A stretch of DNA of 39,185 nucleotides from the NCBI GenBank assembly GCA_964510225.1, contig CAZEAN010000056.1, positions 1-39,185 on the forward strand, read 5' to 3'. The notes beneath the pieces were generated by a model that was given only the letters and a program-made list of their open reading frames with translations, had not been told where the DNA came from and ran no database searches. The stretch's first letter is position 1. Each line of letters opens with the position of its first letter. Positions 25,698 to 34,999 of this stretch are shown in pieces. The DNA comes from CAZEAN01 sp964510225. Its GTDB lineage: Bacteria; Planctomycetota; Planctomycetia; Isosphaerales; Isosphaeraceae. The position numbers were made by a program, and so were the translations under genes.

Positions 25698-28286
25698 TCA
25701 AACATCGAGATTCTTGACTTCAAGGGCATGCTTCTCGATAAAGTTCCGACGGGGCTCAACATCATCACCCATTAGGGTTGTGAAGAGGTTATTGGCAGCA
25801 GCGGCGTCATCAAGCCTGACTTGAAGCATGGTCCGGTACTTGGGATCCATGGTGGTCTCCCAGAGCTGTTCGGCATCCATCTCGCCGAGCCCCTTGAACC
25901 GGGTGACTTTCAAGCCACGTTCACCGAGTTGCCGGACCTTCGCCATCAGTTCCCGGAGGTCGTACAACGGGTGCTCATCCCCATTTTTGTCAAAGATAAA
26001 CCGGGGGGGAGCGTCGTCGCCCGTAACCTCAAGTGGAAGCAAGACTTCAGCGTTGAGGCCAAACTCGCTCTGGAGTCGGAGGAGCCACTTATTCAAGGTC
26101 CGGATTTCGGTAAGCTCGGTAACATTGAGACTTGTCGGAGTATCGGTGGAGTGAGACGAATCCTCATCGACTGGCTCGCCAGGGATCCCCTGGTCTTCGG
26201 TCACCGGAGCGACCTCGGCCGACTCGGGCGCGTGCTCTTTCGTGAAGCGTTCGAGGTCTTCGGCTGTATCGAGGTAGATGTCTCCTTCAGGCCCTCGGAC
26301 CCGGAAGAGGGGAAGGAGGCCGGTCTCGTTGTTTGCCTTTGAGAGGAACTCCCGGAGCGGGAAGTTCCGTCGTCCGAAGACCCGGAGTGCGTTGTCGAGT
26401 CCCGCGGCAATCTCAACAAGGGTGCGCAACTTGTCGCCCGTAATTGGATCAGCAGCCTGTTCGGGATCGACTCCGGGCTCAACCTGACGGAGGCTGGCAT
26501 CAGCAAGACCGTTGCTGAGGAGGATTTCATGCATCTCAGCTTCGGTCTGGACGTACCGACGTTCTTTCTTCTGGGCAACGAGGTACAAGGGGGGTTGTGC
26601 GACGTAGAGATGACCTTCGGCAACAAGCCTGGGCATCTGTCGGTAGAAGAAGGTCATCAGGAGCGTTCGGATATGTGAGCCGTCGACATCGGCGTCACTC
26701 ATCATCACAATCTTGCCGTACCGACGCTTTTCTGGATCTTCCTCGTCACCGATCCCCGAGCCGACCGCCGTGATGATGCTCCGGACCTCTTCGTTCCCCA
26801 AGACCCGATCGAGCCTCGCCCGTTCGACGTTGAGGATCTTACCACGCAACGGGAGGATCGCCTGGATCTGGCGATCACGACCGACCTCGGCCGTTCCACC
26901 TGCAGAGTCACCCTCGACAAGGAAGAGTTCGGAGTTGTCTCGGTCGTGGCTGGTACAGTCCATCAGCTTCCCAGGGAGTCCCCCACCGGTCAGGACTCCC
27001 TTCCGACTTCGGACCAGTTCTCGGGCTTTCCGGGTTGCTTCCCGAGCCTCAGCCGCGAGCATCGCCTTCGCAACCAGCTTCTTCGCCATCGCAGGGTGTT
27101 GTTCGAGGTAGGCCCCGAGCGACTCATTTACAATCTTGGCGACAATCCCTTCCACATCACTATTACCAAGCTTCGTTTTCGTCTGGCCTTCGAACTGAGG
27201 ATCAGGAACCCGGACGCTGACGATTGCCGTTAGCCCTTCACGGAAGTCGTCACCAGTGATCGCAAGGTCTTTCTTCTTGTTCGAACTCGCTGGCGCGTTG
27301 GCCTTCAGGTAGGTATTCATCGTCCGGGTCAGCGATGACCGAAATCCGGTCAGGTGGGTTCCACCTTCGATCGTCTTGATGTTGTTGCAGAACGAAACGA
27401 CCGACTCCGCGAAGCTGTCGTTGTACTGCAATGCCACCTGTACATCGACATTCCGTTCTTCGTCACTACCACTGAGCAGGACTGGTTCGTGGAGAGGAGT
27501 TTGGGCCTGGTTCAGAAAGCTGATGAACTCGCCGAGACCACCTTCGCTGAAGAAAGTCTCCTCTCTGGTTTCGTCACCACGCTCATCGACGAGCCGGATC
27601 CGGACACCGGGGTTCAAAAAGGCGAGATCGCGGAGTCGGTGTTCCAGTGTGTCGAAGTTGAAGGTGATCTCGGGAAAGATCTCGATGTCCGGTAAGAACA
27701 GGATCCGAGTGCCAGTGCGATCGGTTGCACCAGTCGACCGGATCGGACCATCGGGCTCACCCTTACTGTACTCTTGACGGTAAATTTTACCATCGCGATG
27801 AACCTCCGCTTCGAGGCGTTCGCTCAGCGCATTGACCACCGTAATCCCAACACCATGAAGGCCACCCGAGACCTTGTACGTCTGATGGTCAAACTTACCA
27901 CCAGCGTGGGGTTTCGTGAGGACAACTTCGAGGGTGCTGAGGTCCTCAAACTGGTGGTGTGGCCCGACCGGAATTCCTCGACCGTCGTCAGCGATCGAAA
28001 CTGAGCCATCGGCGTTGATCACCACGTCGACGTTCTCGCAGTATCCCGCCATCGCCTCGTCGATCGAGTTATCCACAACTTCGTAAATGAGGTGGTGGAG
28101 TCCACGCGCTGTGGTGTCGCCGATGTACATACCCGGACGTTTCCGCATTGCCTCGATTCCTTCGAGGACGCGGATATTGTCTTCGCTGTAGGTTCCGGCG
28201 AGTTCTTCAGCTGGGCCGTTACCATTGGCTTCGCCGGGTGAGAGAGCCTCGGGGGTTTCGATCGAGCCGTCCGGAGTGGTGGCCAT
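25698..28286 (-). CDS. gyrB: DNA gyrase subunit B
   Basis: The ATPase subunit of DNA gyrase, which with GyrA introduces negative supercoils. The 862-residue protein has a GHKL ATPase domain (about 33-250: VVDNSIDEA, DDGRGIPV, SGGLHGVGITVVNALS), a transducer domain (250-430), and a TOPRIM domain with EGDSAGG (458-464) and DADVDGSH (531-538). The C-terminal signature is FKGLGEMDAEQLWETTM (797-813), ending in DVEPRRNFIEKHA. A segment of about 200 residues between 573 and 785 separates TOPRIM from this signature. Its acidic middle (about 686-725) is low-complexity, comparable in place to the insert in E. coli GyrB. The N-terminus has about 30 extra disordered residues. GAGG precedes ATG 28286. 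It is the last gene of a dnaN-dciA-gyrB run. Confidence 0.97.
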   Translation of the reverse strand: MATTPDGSIETPEALSPGEANGNGPAEELAGTYSEDNIRVLEGIEAMRKRPGMYIGDTTARGLHHLIYEVVDNSIDEAMAGYCENVDVVINADGSVSIADDGRGIPVGPHHQFEDLSTLEVVLTKPHAGGKFDHQTYKVSGGLHGVGITVVNALSERLEAEVHRDGKIYRQEYSKGEPDGPIRSTGATDRTGTRILFLPDIEIFPEITFNFDTLEHRLRDLAFLNPGVRIRLVDERGDETREETFFSEGGLGEFISFLNQAQTPLHEPVLLSGSDEERNVDVQVALQYNDSFAESVVSFCNNIKTIEGGTHLTGFRSSLTRTMNTYLKANAPASSNKKKDLAITGDDFREGLTAIVSVRVPDPQFEGQTKTKLGNSDVEGIVAKIVNESLGAYLEQHPAMAKKLVAKAMLAAEAREATRKARELVRSRKGVLTGGGLPGKLMDCTSHDRDNSELFLVEGDSAGGTAEVGRDRQIQAILPLRGKILNVERARLDRVLGNEEVRSIITAVGSGIGDEEDPEKRRYGKIVMMSDADVDGSHIRTLLMTFFYRQMPRLVAEGHLYVAQPPLYLVAQKKERRYVQTEAEMHEILLSNGLADASLRQVEPGVDPEQAADPITGDKLRTLVEIAAGLDNALRVFGRRNFPLREFLSKANNETGLLPLFRVRGPEGDIYLDTAEDLERFTKEHAPESAEVAPVTEDQGIPGEPVDEDSSHSTDTPTSLNVTELTEIRTLNKWLLRLQSEFGLNAEVLLPLEVTGDDAPPRFIFDKNGDEHPLYDLRELMAKVRQLGERGLKVTRFKGLGEMDAEQLWETTMDPKYRTMLQVRLDDAAAANNLFTTLMGDDVEPRRNFIEKHALEVKNLDV

Positions 28287-28374
28287 CGTCGATCCTCAAT
28301 CGTCAGAAAAGAAACATACGCTTGGCATTGAAAAATAACAAAACGTCCGGAACAAGCGATTTAGACGGCTTGGC

Positions 28375-28725
28375 TCAGTTGACCGAACCAACCCGGAACC
28401 TCAAGTCTTGGATTGGTGTCCCGGGAGCATCGCGCCGGAGGGCTGCGAGGAGTTCGGGTTTCCGGAAGCCGGCTAACTCTTCCAGGACCGCTGGATGCGT
28501 CACCGTAATGTTCAAGACGCCTCGACGGAGACCGCCGAGCCGGGTGCTGCCGACAAGTTCTGGCCCGATCGCCGATTCCCAGGCTGCTTCCAGCTCTCGG
28601 AGTCCTCGGTGTCGAGCAAACCCTCGGGCTGCGAAGAGATCGTTCAGCGCCTCGGATAATGGAACCGGACCCCGAGTTGGTCGTCCCAATCCTTGAGGCT
28701 CTCTTCGATCTGAACGTTCTTTCAT
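28375..28725 (-). CDS. dciA: DciA-like protein (DUF721), helicase-loading factor
   Basis: A 116-residue DUF721 protein. Residues 20-116 show the family pattern: PLSEALNDLFAARGFARHRG, then LEAAWESAIGPELVGSTRLGGL, the core strand GVLNITVTHPAVLEELAGF, and the closing PIQDLRFRVG. DciA proteins assist loading of the replicative helicase DnaB in bacteria that lack DnaC/DnaI. It lies between dnaN (106 bases upstream) and gyrB (88 bases downstream), all on the minus strand, which supports a replication role. The N-terminal 20 residues are basic and probably unstructured. The start is ATG 28725, with AGGGT close upstream. Confidence 0.88.
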   Translation of the reverse strand: MKERSDRREPQGLGRPTRGPVPLSEALNDLFAARGFARHRGLRELEAAWESAIGPELVGSTRLGGLRRGVLNITVTHPAVLEELAGFRKPELLAALRRDAPGTPIQDLRFRVGSVN

Positions 28726-28831
28726 GATACCCTGTTCAACCCTCTCTGGGCAACCGAATTAGGAAAGGCCGATGGCTTTCGTCCCAGAGTCTGAGACTTC
28801 AAAACGCCTCCCACCATGCGCTTTGTTTTCA

Positions 28832-29965
28832 TCAATTGTCTAAATTCATCGGCATTACCACATAGGTGTAGTCATCGTTCGTCTGAAATGACGCAGGAGT
28901 TTTTCCATCGAGTAAGTGAACATCGATGGGTTCTTTAGGTTCGAGTTGTCGGAGGGCGTCGATCAAGTAGGTTGGATCGAAGGCGATCGCTATTTCCGGA
29001 CCTTCATAGGTGCTTTCGATTTCAATATGAGATTCGCCAACGTCGGCGGTCCGACCAGAGAGTTTGAGGAGCCCGTTCCCAAACTGGAAGTTCACCGCCC
29101 TCCGGTCCTTGTCAGTCACAATCGCCGCCTGCTCGATCGCTGAGAGCAAGACGCCGATCTCTTTGAACTCCACCGTCACGTTGTTTTGCTCCGGGATCAC
29201 CGCACGGTAGTTGGGGAACTTCCCTTCAACGAGCCGACTCTGAATCACCGAACGTCCAGCGTCGATCAAGACGGCCGACTGAGCCTCAACCTTCAAGAAG
29301 ACGTCTGTTTCATCGTCGACCAAGTTCCGTTCGATCTGCCGGAGTGCCTTCTCAGGAACCAGCGGCGCAGGGCCAGTTGCCTCGACCCATGCAGGATCCA
29401 CGGTTGCGGGGATCACCTGACGCGCGAGCCTCCGCCCATCAGTCGCAACCAACGTGATGGATTCTGGGCCTGGTTCGAAGAGGACGGCGGTTAAAGCGAC
29501 CCGATGGGTTTCGCGACCCACGGCGAAGAGGGTTCGTTTGATCGCTTTGCGGAGGTCACTGGGCGCCACCCTCGTTCCTTCCTGCTCCTCAAAATCCTCG
29601 GGATCGGGGAAGAGGTCAGGATCTTCTGACGGGAGTTTAAACTCGGAACGATCACCCCTGATGATCAAGAGATCATTGTCGACCTCAAGCGTCAGCTCAT
29701 CGTCGGTGTTGGCTCGGAGGATCTGAGTGACGCGCTGGGTTGGGAGAATGACCGATCCTTGTTGGTTAGCAACCACGCCGTGTACGTCGTAACGGATACC
29801 GACTTCAAGGTCGGTGGCCATCAAGATGGTCGGTCCGCCAGGCTGATCTGATACCACCAGCTTCAGATTTTCCAAGATCGGCTTCGGGCTGTTCCGCGAA
29901 GGAACCACCCCACTGACCATTCCGAAGGCAGCGAGGAGTTCCTCGCGGTTACAAAAGGCTTTCAT
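28832..29965 (-). CDS. dnaN: DNA polymerase III sliding clamp (beta subunit)
   Basis: Forms the dimeric ring that tethers DNA polymerase III to DNA. The 377-residue length fits three clamp domains. The N-terminus MKAFCNREELLAAFGMVSGVVP, the LMATDLEVGIRYDV segment, VALTAVLFEPGPESITLVATDGRRLA, and the C-terminal TYVVMPMNL are typical DnaN features. The start is ATG 29965, since this places the canonical first strand at residue 1. The frame is open for 82 further codons upstream, but that stretch has no DnaN similarity and contains the tandem palindromes. GGAG lies eight bases upstream, inside the palindromic repeat, so translation may be structure-controlled. It heads the dnaN-dciA-gyrB run; dnaA and recF are not adjacent. 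Confidence 0.96.
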   Translation of the reverse strand: MKAFCNREELLAAFGMVSGVVPSRNSPKPILENLKLVVSDQPGGPTILMATDLEVGIRYDVHGVVANQQGSVILPTQRVTQILRANTDDELTLEVDNDLLIIRGDRSEFKLPSEDPDLFPDPEDFEEQEGTRVAPSDLRKAIKRTLFAVGRETHRVALTAVLFEPGPESITLVATDGRRLARQVIPATVDPAWVEATGPAPLVPEKALRQIERNLVDDETDVFLKVEAQSAVLIDAGRSVIQSRLVEGKFPNYRAVIPEQNNVTVEFKEIGVLLSAIEQAAIVTDKDRRAVNFQFGNGLLKLSGRTADVGESHIEIESTYEGPEIAIAFDPTYLIDALRQLEPKEPIDVHLLDGKTPASFQTNDDYTYVVMPMNLDN

Positions 29966-29972
29966 TACCAAA

Positions 29973-30006
29973 GCTCCGCTTCGGAGTCCGCTCCGCTTCG
30001 GAGTCC
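29973..30006 (-). repeat. Tandem palindromic 17-bp repeat at the dnaN ribosome-binding region
   Basis: Two exact copies of GCTCCGCTTCGGAGTCC (29973-29989 and 29990-30006). Each contains CTCCG-CTT-CGGAG, which folds into a short GC-rich hairpin. In the dnaN mRNA they lie 7-41 bases before the ATG, and the proximal copy contains the GGAG that looks like the Shine-Dalgarno site. The repeats could hide or present the site and tune clamp synthesis. Confidence 0.8.
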
Positions 30007-31096
30007 ACCGCGAAAACCAATTTTCTTTTCGCTTGTGTCCGTCCGATGTGCGTAAAAGGACGAAAGAAACCGTCTTCATCTTCGGAGTGAACATCATTGA
30101 TTGTGGACAGATGACCACAATCTGAATCAAAGGCAGTCTATCAAAAGACTTAGCATCTGACAACCTAGGTGGGAGCCCGGGGGAAAACTCGTTCGTGGAT
30201 CGGTTGCGCACGCTGGGTTAGTTGATTCTTCATGATGATCCATTTGGGGATTGGTCTGCATCCCTTGTTGATTAGTCGAGGTTCAAGCACAGGAGCGCGA
30301 CCGTGGATCAACAAGTTTTCCCCCAGGATTCTCAACAGGAGTTTCTCAAAAGGATCGCTTGCGTGGTGGCTCAAAGCCTGGTCCGGGAATCGCTTTTTCG
30401 TCTCCTTCGATTCCCGTCCAACCCTCGGCCTTGAGGGCTGATCGAGTTGGTTAATCGGCGCGTCCTGGATTTGGGCATCCGCTGATGCCGTTAAACCACT
30501 TTCCAGTCCATTTTGGATCTCTTACGTGCTGGAAGAACGTACGGAGCGTATAATTCGAGAGATGACCAACTGAACGACAAGTGGTGGTTGGCCCGTTTTC
30601 TGGAACAGGAGGATCTCCCACACTCCAAAACGTGGGCCTTGAACTCATTGGAAGAGTTAGGAAGCGTTGATCTGGAGCTGCCGCCGATTTGGAACGTGCC
30701 CCGACTTCCGTCGTTGCTACCTTCTCAGTCAACGCTCCTTTGCCGCGTTCGGCTCCGCTTCTCTCCCGAACTCCTTGATCCGTTGGCGACGGATCCTCGC
30801 CTCGGCTCCGCTTCCGGAACTCACACGTCGTGCTTGCCGCAAGATCCGGTCCATCTTCTGGAGGAACATTCTTAAGAGCAGATGGTCTGCAGGTCAGTTA
30901 AATGCATTAAATATTGTTGAGCCATTGAGTGATGAGATAGCAATGAGTTTTTAGCAATTAACAGATCTTCTCTTTCTTCCTACGAGAACTTGAGCCTCTC
31001 AGTGATCTCTGTATCGAGAATGGTCGCTCTCGGATTATGATACGAGTTCCTACTGATCGAGTCTCCAACGGGTCGGAACACTCCGAGAGGCTGGCT
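30007..31096. other. Long structured intergenic region between dnaN and kinase 2; origin candidate
   Basis: About 1.1 kb between divergent genes. Structure seen: TTGTGG and CCACAA flanking eight bases (30099-30120 area); GGGGGAAAAC at 30179-30188 mirrored by GTTTTCCCCC at 30315-30324; and CTTGTTGAT at 30264-30272 mirrored by ATCAACAAG at 30307-30315. The position next to dnaN makes it a candidate replication origin, but no cluster of canonical TTATCCACA boxes is visible. An AT-rich stretch at 30895-30960 precedes kinase 2 and probably contains its promoter. Confidence 0.4.
30513..30875 (+). CDS. Doubtful hypothetical ORF in the dnaN-kinase intergenic region
   Basis: An open frame of 120 residues beginning at TTG, with protein-like composition in its middle (LNDKWWLARFLEQEDLPHSK, LEELGSVDLELPPIW). 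No good start codon or Shine-Dalgarno is visible, and overlapping frames are also open. It may be a relic of a real gene, a real gene with a rare start, or chance. No family recognised. Confidence 0.22.
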   Translation: MDLLRAGRTYGAYNSRDDQLNDKWWLARFLEQEDLPHSKTWALNSLEELGSVDLELPPIWNVPRLPSLLPSQSTLLCRVRLRFSPELLDPLATDPRLGSASGTHTSCLPQDPVHLLEEHS

Positions 31097-34000
31097 ATGG
31101 ATACGGACCGCGACGTATTGTTTACTGCTTTGGCTGTCCAACAAGGTGATCTTGATGCGGAACGTCTGGCCGAATCGTACAAGGCCTGGCGGAAGAGTAC
31201 CTTGCCGCTCTCCGATGTGATCGTCAAAAGCGGTTGGATCAAGCCGGAACGCTGTGACCAACTACAGGAGAGTGCCGATGAGCTTCTCCGATCGCACGAT
31301 GGTGATCCCTATGTCGTCTGGGCTGAAGCAGTCGACGGCACGGTCCGTGAGGCACTCTCAAGTCTCGGGATCGAACCCTTTCAACCAACCTTGGATATCA
31401 GCCCAGAAAAGACCCACGAGGCGGATACCGTTGATAGCGGTTTCCAGCAAAACGCGCATAACGCAGAGCGTCCTCGATTTGTGGGGATTCAGTCGCTGGT
31501 GACCGACGAGAGCAGCTCGAGCCTCCAGGGGTCGACCACGACGCGTTACAGTCGGACCAAGTTGCATGCTCAAGGGGGAATCGGTCAGATCTGGCAGGCG
31601 CGCGACCTTGCCCTCGGTCGCGAAGTCGCCATGAAGGAGCTTAAGACCGATCGGACGATCGATCCCTTGGTCGCCGAACGGTTTGCCCGCGAGGCAAGGA
31701 TTACGGGAAGGCTCGAACACCCCAATATTGTCCCGGTCCACGAACTCGGCCGTCACCCCGAAGATGGGCACCTTTTCTATACGATGCGGTTTGTCCGTGG
31801 AAAAACGCTCGCCGAGGCAATCGACAAGTATCATCAGTTAGATCGTCGGGACCCACGTCGATCGTTGGAACTCCGAGGGCTCTTGGAAGCCTTCATCGCC
31901 GTCTGTAACGCGATTGCCTTTGCGCACTCTCGAGGCGTGATCCACCGCGATCTCAAAGGTCAGAATGTCATCGTCGGCGATTTTGGGGAGGTCCAGGTCC
32001 TTGACTGGGGGCTCGCCAAAGCAGTCGGATCACGTGAGCCAGAGCCCTCAGCGGGTCAGTTTAAGTCTCCGACCGATTCCGATCAATTTACCATGGAGGG
32101 TCAATATCAGACTTTGGAGGGGCACGTCGTCGGGACTCCGTCGTTCATGAGTCCCGAACAGGCGAGAGGAGAGATCGATCAACTCGGTCCGGCAACCGAC
32201 GTCTACAGCCTGGGCGCAGTCCTCTATCAGATCCTCACCGGCCGACCGCCTCATCATGGTTCCAACGCCTCTGAAGTCTTGCAGAAGGTCCGGAACGAGG
32301 AGGCACCTCCCTGCCGTTCGATTGATCCCAGTATCCCGAAACCTCTGGAAGCGATCTGCCAATTCGCCCTCGGACGTTCCAAGGAAGCTCGGTATCCGAC
32401 CGTCAAAGCGCTCTCCGAAGATGTCCACCGTTGGTTGGCCGACGAACCAGTCAGCGTCTACCCGGAACCGTTTTTCGCCCGGGTCCGTCGCTGGGCGATC
32501 CGACACCGGACCCTTGCGGTTTCGGCTTCGGTCCTGATCCTCGCGACGATTCCTCTCCTCGCAACCGCCAATTTCCTGATCGGACGCTCCCGCGATCGCG
32601 CAACGCAGATGGAAGGAGTCGCCCGTACTGCTGTCGAAGAGATGTACGTCGAGGTCGCTAGCACCTTCCTGGAAGATCTCTCCGACCCCAGGCAAGACCT
32701 CTTTCTCAGTCGTGCCCTCGACCAGTTCAATGGAACGCTGGCGGGTCCAGAAGAATCTGGACCGGGAGAGACTGCTCCGAAACCACCCGACTTCGATGCT
32801 CGGAGTCGCGATATCCTGGCCACCACCTTGAGCTATTTCGTCCGTTTTGCGAACGAACCAGGGGTCGGTTCGGAGGTTCTCTTGGATCAGGCCGACGCAC
32901 TCCGACGGAGTGGCGATATCCATCGAAAGCTCGGTCGATTCGAGGAAGCAGAACGCTCTTATCAAGATGCGATTGAGAAGTTGACACCGATCGTTCAGAA
33001 GCAACCCGATTCGGCCCGAGCGAAGATTTTATTGGCAACAGCCCAATACAGGCTCGGTGCACTCTTGGGTATCCTCGGTGAGACCGATCGGGCTGAGTCC
33101 CTGCTCCTGGAAGCCATCGTTGGACTCGAAGGAGTTGATCCTGCAGCTTTGGAAGATCCGGAGGATCGCCTCTTACTCGCTCGAGCCGAAGGAGAATTGG
33201 CCGAGGTCTTGAAACTCGACGGCCGTTCCATTGAGGCGAAGCGACGTTACCAATCCGCGATCGATCGTCTTGAGGCCCTGGTCGAGGCCACTCCCGATTC
33301 CGTTCCGGCACGTCGAGAGCTGTCGAGCCGTCGCGACCATCTCGCGGTCCTCGAACTGATCCTTGGCCAATCCGGAGAAGCTGAAAGACTTCTGGAACTC
33401 GCCATCGAGGAGCAACGCGAGTTGCTGAACGAACTCCCAACGGTCCCGACGATCCGTGAAGGCCTTGCCAAGAGCAGCAACACCCTCGGTGCGATCTTGT
33501 ACGGGACCAGCCGACCCGAAGAGGCGGAACAAGCTTATGCCGAGTCATTAAAGCAGTACGAGCGTCTCGCCGGTGATTTTCCAGGACGCTTAGCCTATCA
33601 ACGGGCCCTCGGGAGAAGTTACCTCAATCGAGGCGTCCTCCTGCAGGAACTCGGTGATCTCCCTACGGCTGAAGAGTCACTCCGGGAAGCCGTTTCGGTC
33701 TATGATGCTCTCGCCGCGACGGCCCCTGGTGTCCTGAAGATTGGTCGTGACCGTGTCTTGGCGATGGTCAACCTCGCTAGGGTCTTGGTCGCTCAATCGC
33801 AATACCAAGCGGCTTACGATCTCTCAAAACGCGCAGTCGTTGTCGGCGAAGGTGTTCAGAAACAGTTTGCTGAGATTCCCGATGTCGATGATGTTCTTGG
33901 GGTTGCGTTGATCAACCGTAGTCGATTGCTCTTGAGGTTCGGCGCTGCTGACCGTGCTGAAACGGACCTCCAACGCGGTTCGGAGATCTACGATCGTCTC

Positions 34001-34975
34001 ATCGCTGCCGATCCTGACCGACCGTCCTACCGACAAAAACGCGCCGACTGTCTGGAATTGTTAGCACTCGCTCAGAAAAGAATGGATCAGATTGAAGTCG
34101 CTGAAAAAAGTTATGATCAAGTCATCGAGATGCTCGAGGCATTGATTGCCGACTCTGCGGAACCGGATCCGCTGAAGCGGCAATTGGCGACCTCGTTGGT
34201 TAACCTCGGTGACATGAGGAAAACCGACCCTGAACCAACTCGAGAGGCCTTGGAACTCTATGAAGAACTGGTCGACGGTCGGGAGTCGGTCCCGCCGAGC
34301 TTGAGTCAAGAGTTGGGGATCGCGCAGTACAATCTCGGTGAGCAATTGGCGAGGATCGATCAGACCGAGGAAGCGGAGAGCTACTTTGCTCAAGCAGCGG
34401 AGCAGTTGGGAACCCTCGCCGATTCCGAAACCGGGACCGCCAACATTCGCTATATGGCGAGTGTCGCGGCATTTGATTATGCCCGGCTCCTGATCGACCG
34501 TGGTGCCGCTGAGCAAGCGCAAGGTCTGATTGAGCAGGCGATCCAGTTTGCTCAGCAGTCGATCGATGCCTTAAGCCTTGCCCAGGCTCGTCAAACAATC
34601 GACCAGGCAATCACGAAGTTAGTCGAAGCATTGATCGCCCAGCGTCTCTATGACGAAGCCGGGGATACCGCCGTCCGTCTTGCTAATGCCATTGCGGGGC
34701 AGCCGGCACTCCGGCAACGGACCGTGGAACTCCTCGCCGATTGTCTCGAAGCGATTGAGAACGATCCGGAACTGACCCCGGAACGAGTGGCTGCGCTGCG
34801 GGATCGGATCAAGGTTCGGGCGATCGCACACCTTCAAGTCGCGTTGGACGAAGGGCTCGATCGCCGACTCCTTCAAGATCGCTCCGAGTCGTTTGGTTCC
34901 TTCGCGGACGACCAGGAGTTCCGGGCTTTGTTGGACCCCACCGAGTCTAACCTCACAGACACTGACTCGGAGTAA
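31097..34975 (+). CDS. Ser/Thr protein kinase with C-terminal TPR domain (number 2)
   Basis: A 1292-residue relative of kinase 1 with the same order of parts. The N-terminal helical module is LFTALAVQQGDLDAERLAES (about 8-27), followed by a linker. The kinase domain (about 150-450) has glycine loop GGIGQIWQA (about 159), lysine in VAMKELK (about 179), HRDLKGQN (about 282), VLDWGLAK for DFG (about 302) and SPEQARGE (about 351). A membrane helix lies at about 473-494 (VSASVLILATIPLLATANFL). About 800 residues of tetratricopeptide repeats follow, with repeated RLGALLGILGETDRAE-like units. ATG 31097 is preferred because GAGAGG lies six bases upstream; ATG 31037 has no site. It stands alone and converges on a PEP-CTERM gene with 24 bases between. 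Catalytic residues look complete, so it is probably active. Confidence 0.92.
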   Translation: MDTDRDVLFTALAVQQGDLDAERLAESYKAWRKSTLPLSDVIVKSGWIKPERCDQLQESADELLRSHDGDPYVVWAEAVDGTVREALSSLGIEPFQPTLDISPEKTHEADTVDSGFQQNAHNAERPRFVGIQSLVTDESSSSLQGSTTTRYSRTKLHAQGGIGQIWQARDLALGREVAMKELKTDRTIDPLVAERFAREARITGRLEHPNIVPVHELGRHPEDGHLFYTMRFVRGKTLAEAIDKYHQLDRRDPRRSLELRGLLEAFIAVCNAIAFAHSRGVIHRDLKGQNVIVGDFGEVQVLDWGLAKAVGSREPEPSAGQFKSPTDSDQFTMEGQYQTLEGHVVGTPSFMSPEQARGEIDQLGPATDVYSLGAVLYQILTGRPPHHGSNASEVLQKVRNEEAPPCRSIDPSIPKPLEAICQFALGRSKEARYPTVKALSEDVHRWLADEPVSVYPEPFFARVRRWAIRHRTLAVSASVLILATIPLLATANFLIGRSRDRATQMEGVARTAVEEMYVEVASTFLEDLSDPRQDLFLSRALDQFNGTLAGPEESGPGETAPKPPDFDARSRDILATTLSYFVRFANEPGVGSEVLLDQADALRRSGDIHRKLGRFEEAERSYQDAIEKLTPIVQKQPDSARAKILLATAQYRLGALLGILGETDRAESLLLEAIVGLEGVDPAALEDPEDRLLLARAEGELAEVLKLDGRSIEAKRRYQSAIDRLEALVEATPDSVPARRELSSRRDHLAVLELILGQSGEAERLLELAIEEQRELLNELPTVPTIREGLAKSSNTLGAILYGTSRPEEAEQAYAESLKQYERLAGDFPGRLAYQRALGRSYLNRGVLLQELGDLPTAEESLREAVSVYDALAATAPGVLKIGRDRVLAMVNLARVLVAQSQYQAAYDLSKRAVVVGEGVQKQFAEIPDVDDVLGVALINRSRLLLRFGAADRAETDLQRGSEIYDRLIAADPDRPSYRQKRADCLELLALAQKRMDQIEVAEKSYDQVIEMLEALIADSAEPDPLKRQLATSLVNLGDMRKTDPEPTREALELYEELVDGRESVPPSLSQELGIAQYNLGEQLARIDQTEEAESYFAQAAEQLGTLADSETGTANIRYMASVAAFDYARLLIDRGAAEQAQGLIEQAIQFAQQSIDALSLAQARQTIDQAITKLVEALIAQRLYDEAGDTAVRLANAIAGQPALRQRTVELLADCLEAIENDPELTPERVAALRDRIKVRAIAHLQVALDEGLDRRLLQDRSESFGSFADDQEFRALLDPTESNLTDTDSE

Positions 34976-34999
34976 CAAACGGAGGAGCACCGGATGAAG

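Noticed and set aside
28069..28077. A perfect TTATCCACA DnaA box
   Set aside because: It lies inside gyrB where it encodes the conserved VVDNS motif, so codon choice explains it; it is not part of a cluster.
29966..30211. 82-codon upstream extension of dnaN
   Set aside because: No DnaN similarity, and the canonical MKAFCNREEL start lies at 29965 with a suitable ribosome site; the extension contains the tandem hairpins.
30667..30954. Arg-rich 95-residue frame upstream of kinase 2
   Set aside because: It overlaps another open frame, has no Shine-Dalgarno and no recognisable pattern.
32048..33004. Long minus-strand frame of 318 codons inside kinase 2
   Set aside because: It is antisense to well-defined kinase and TPR sequence and has shadow-type composition.
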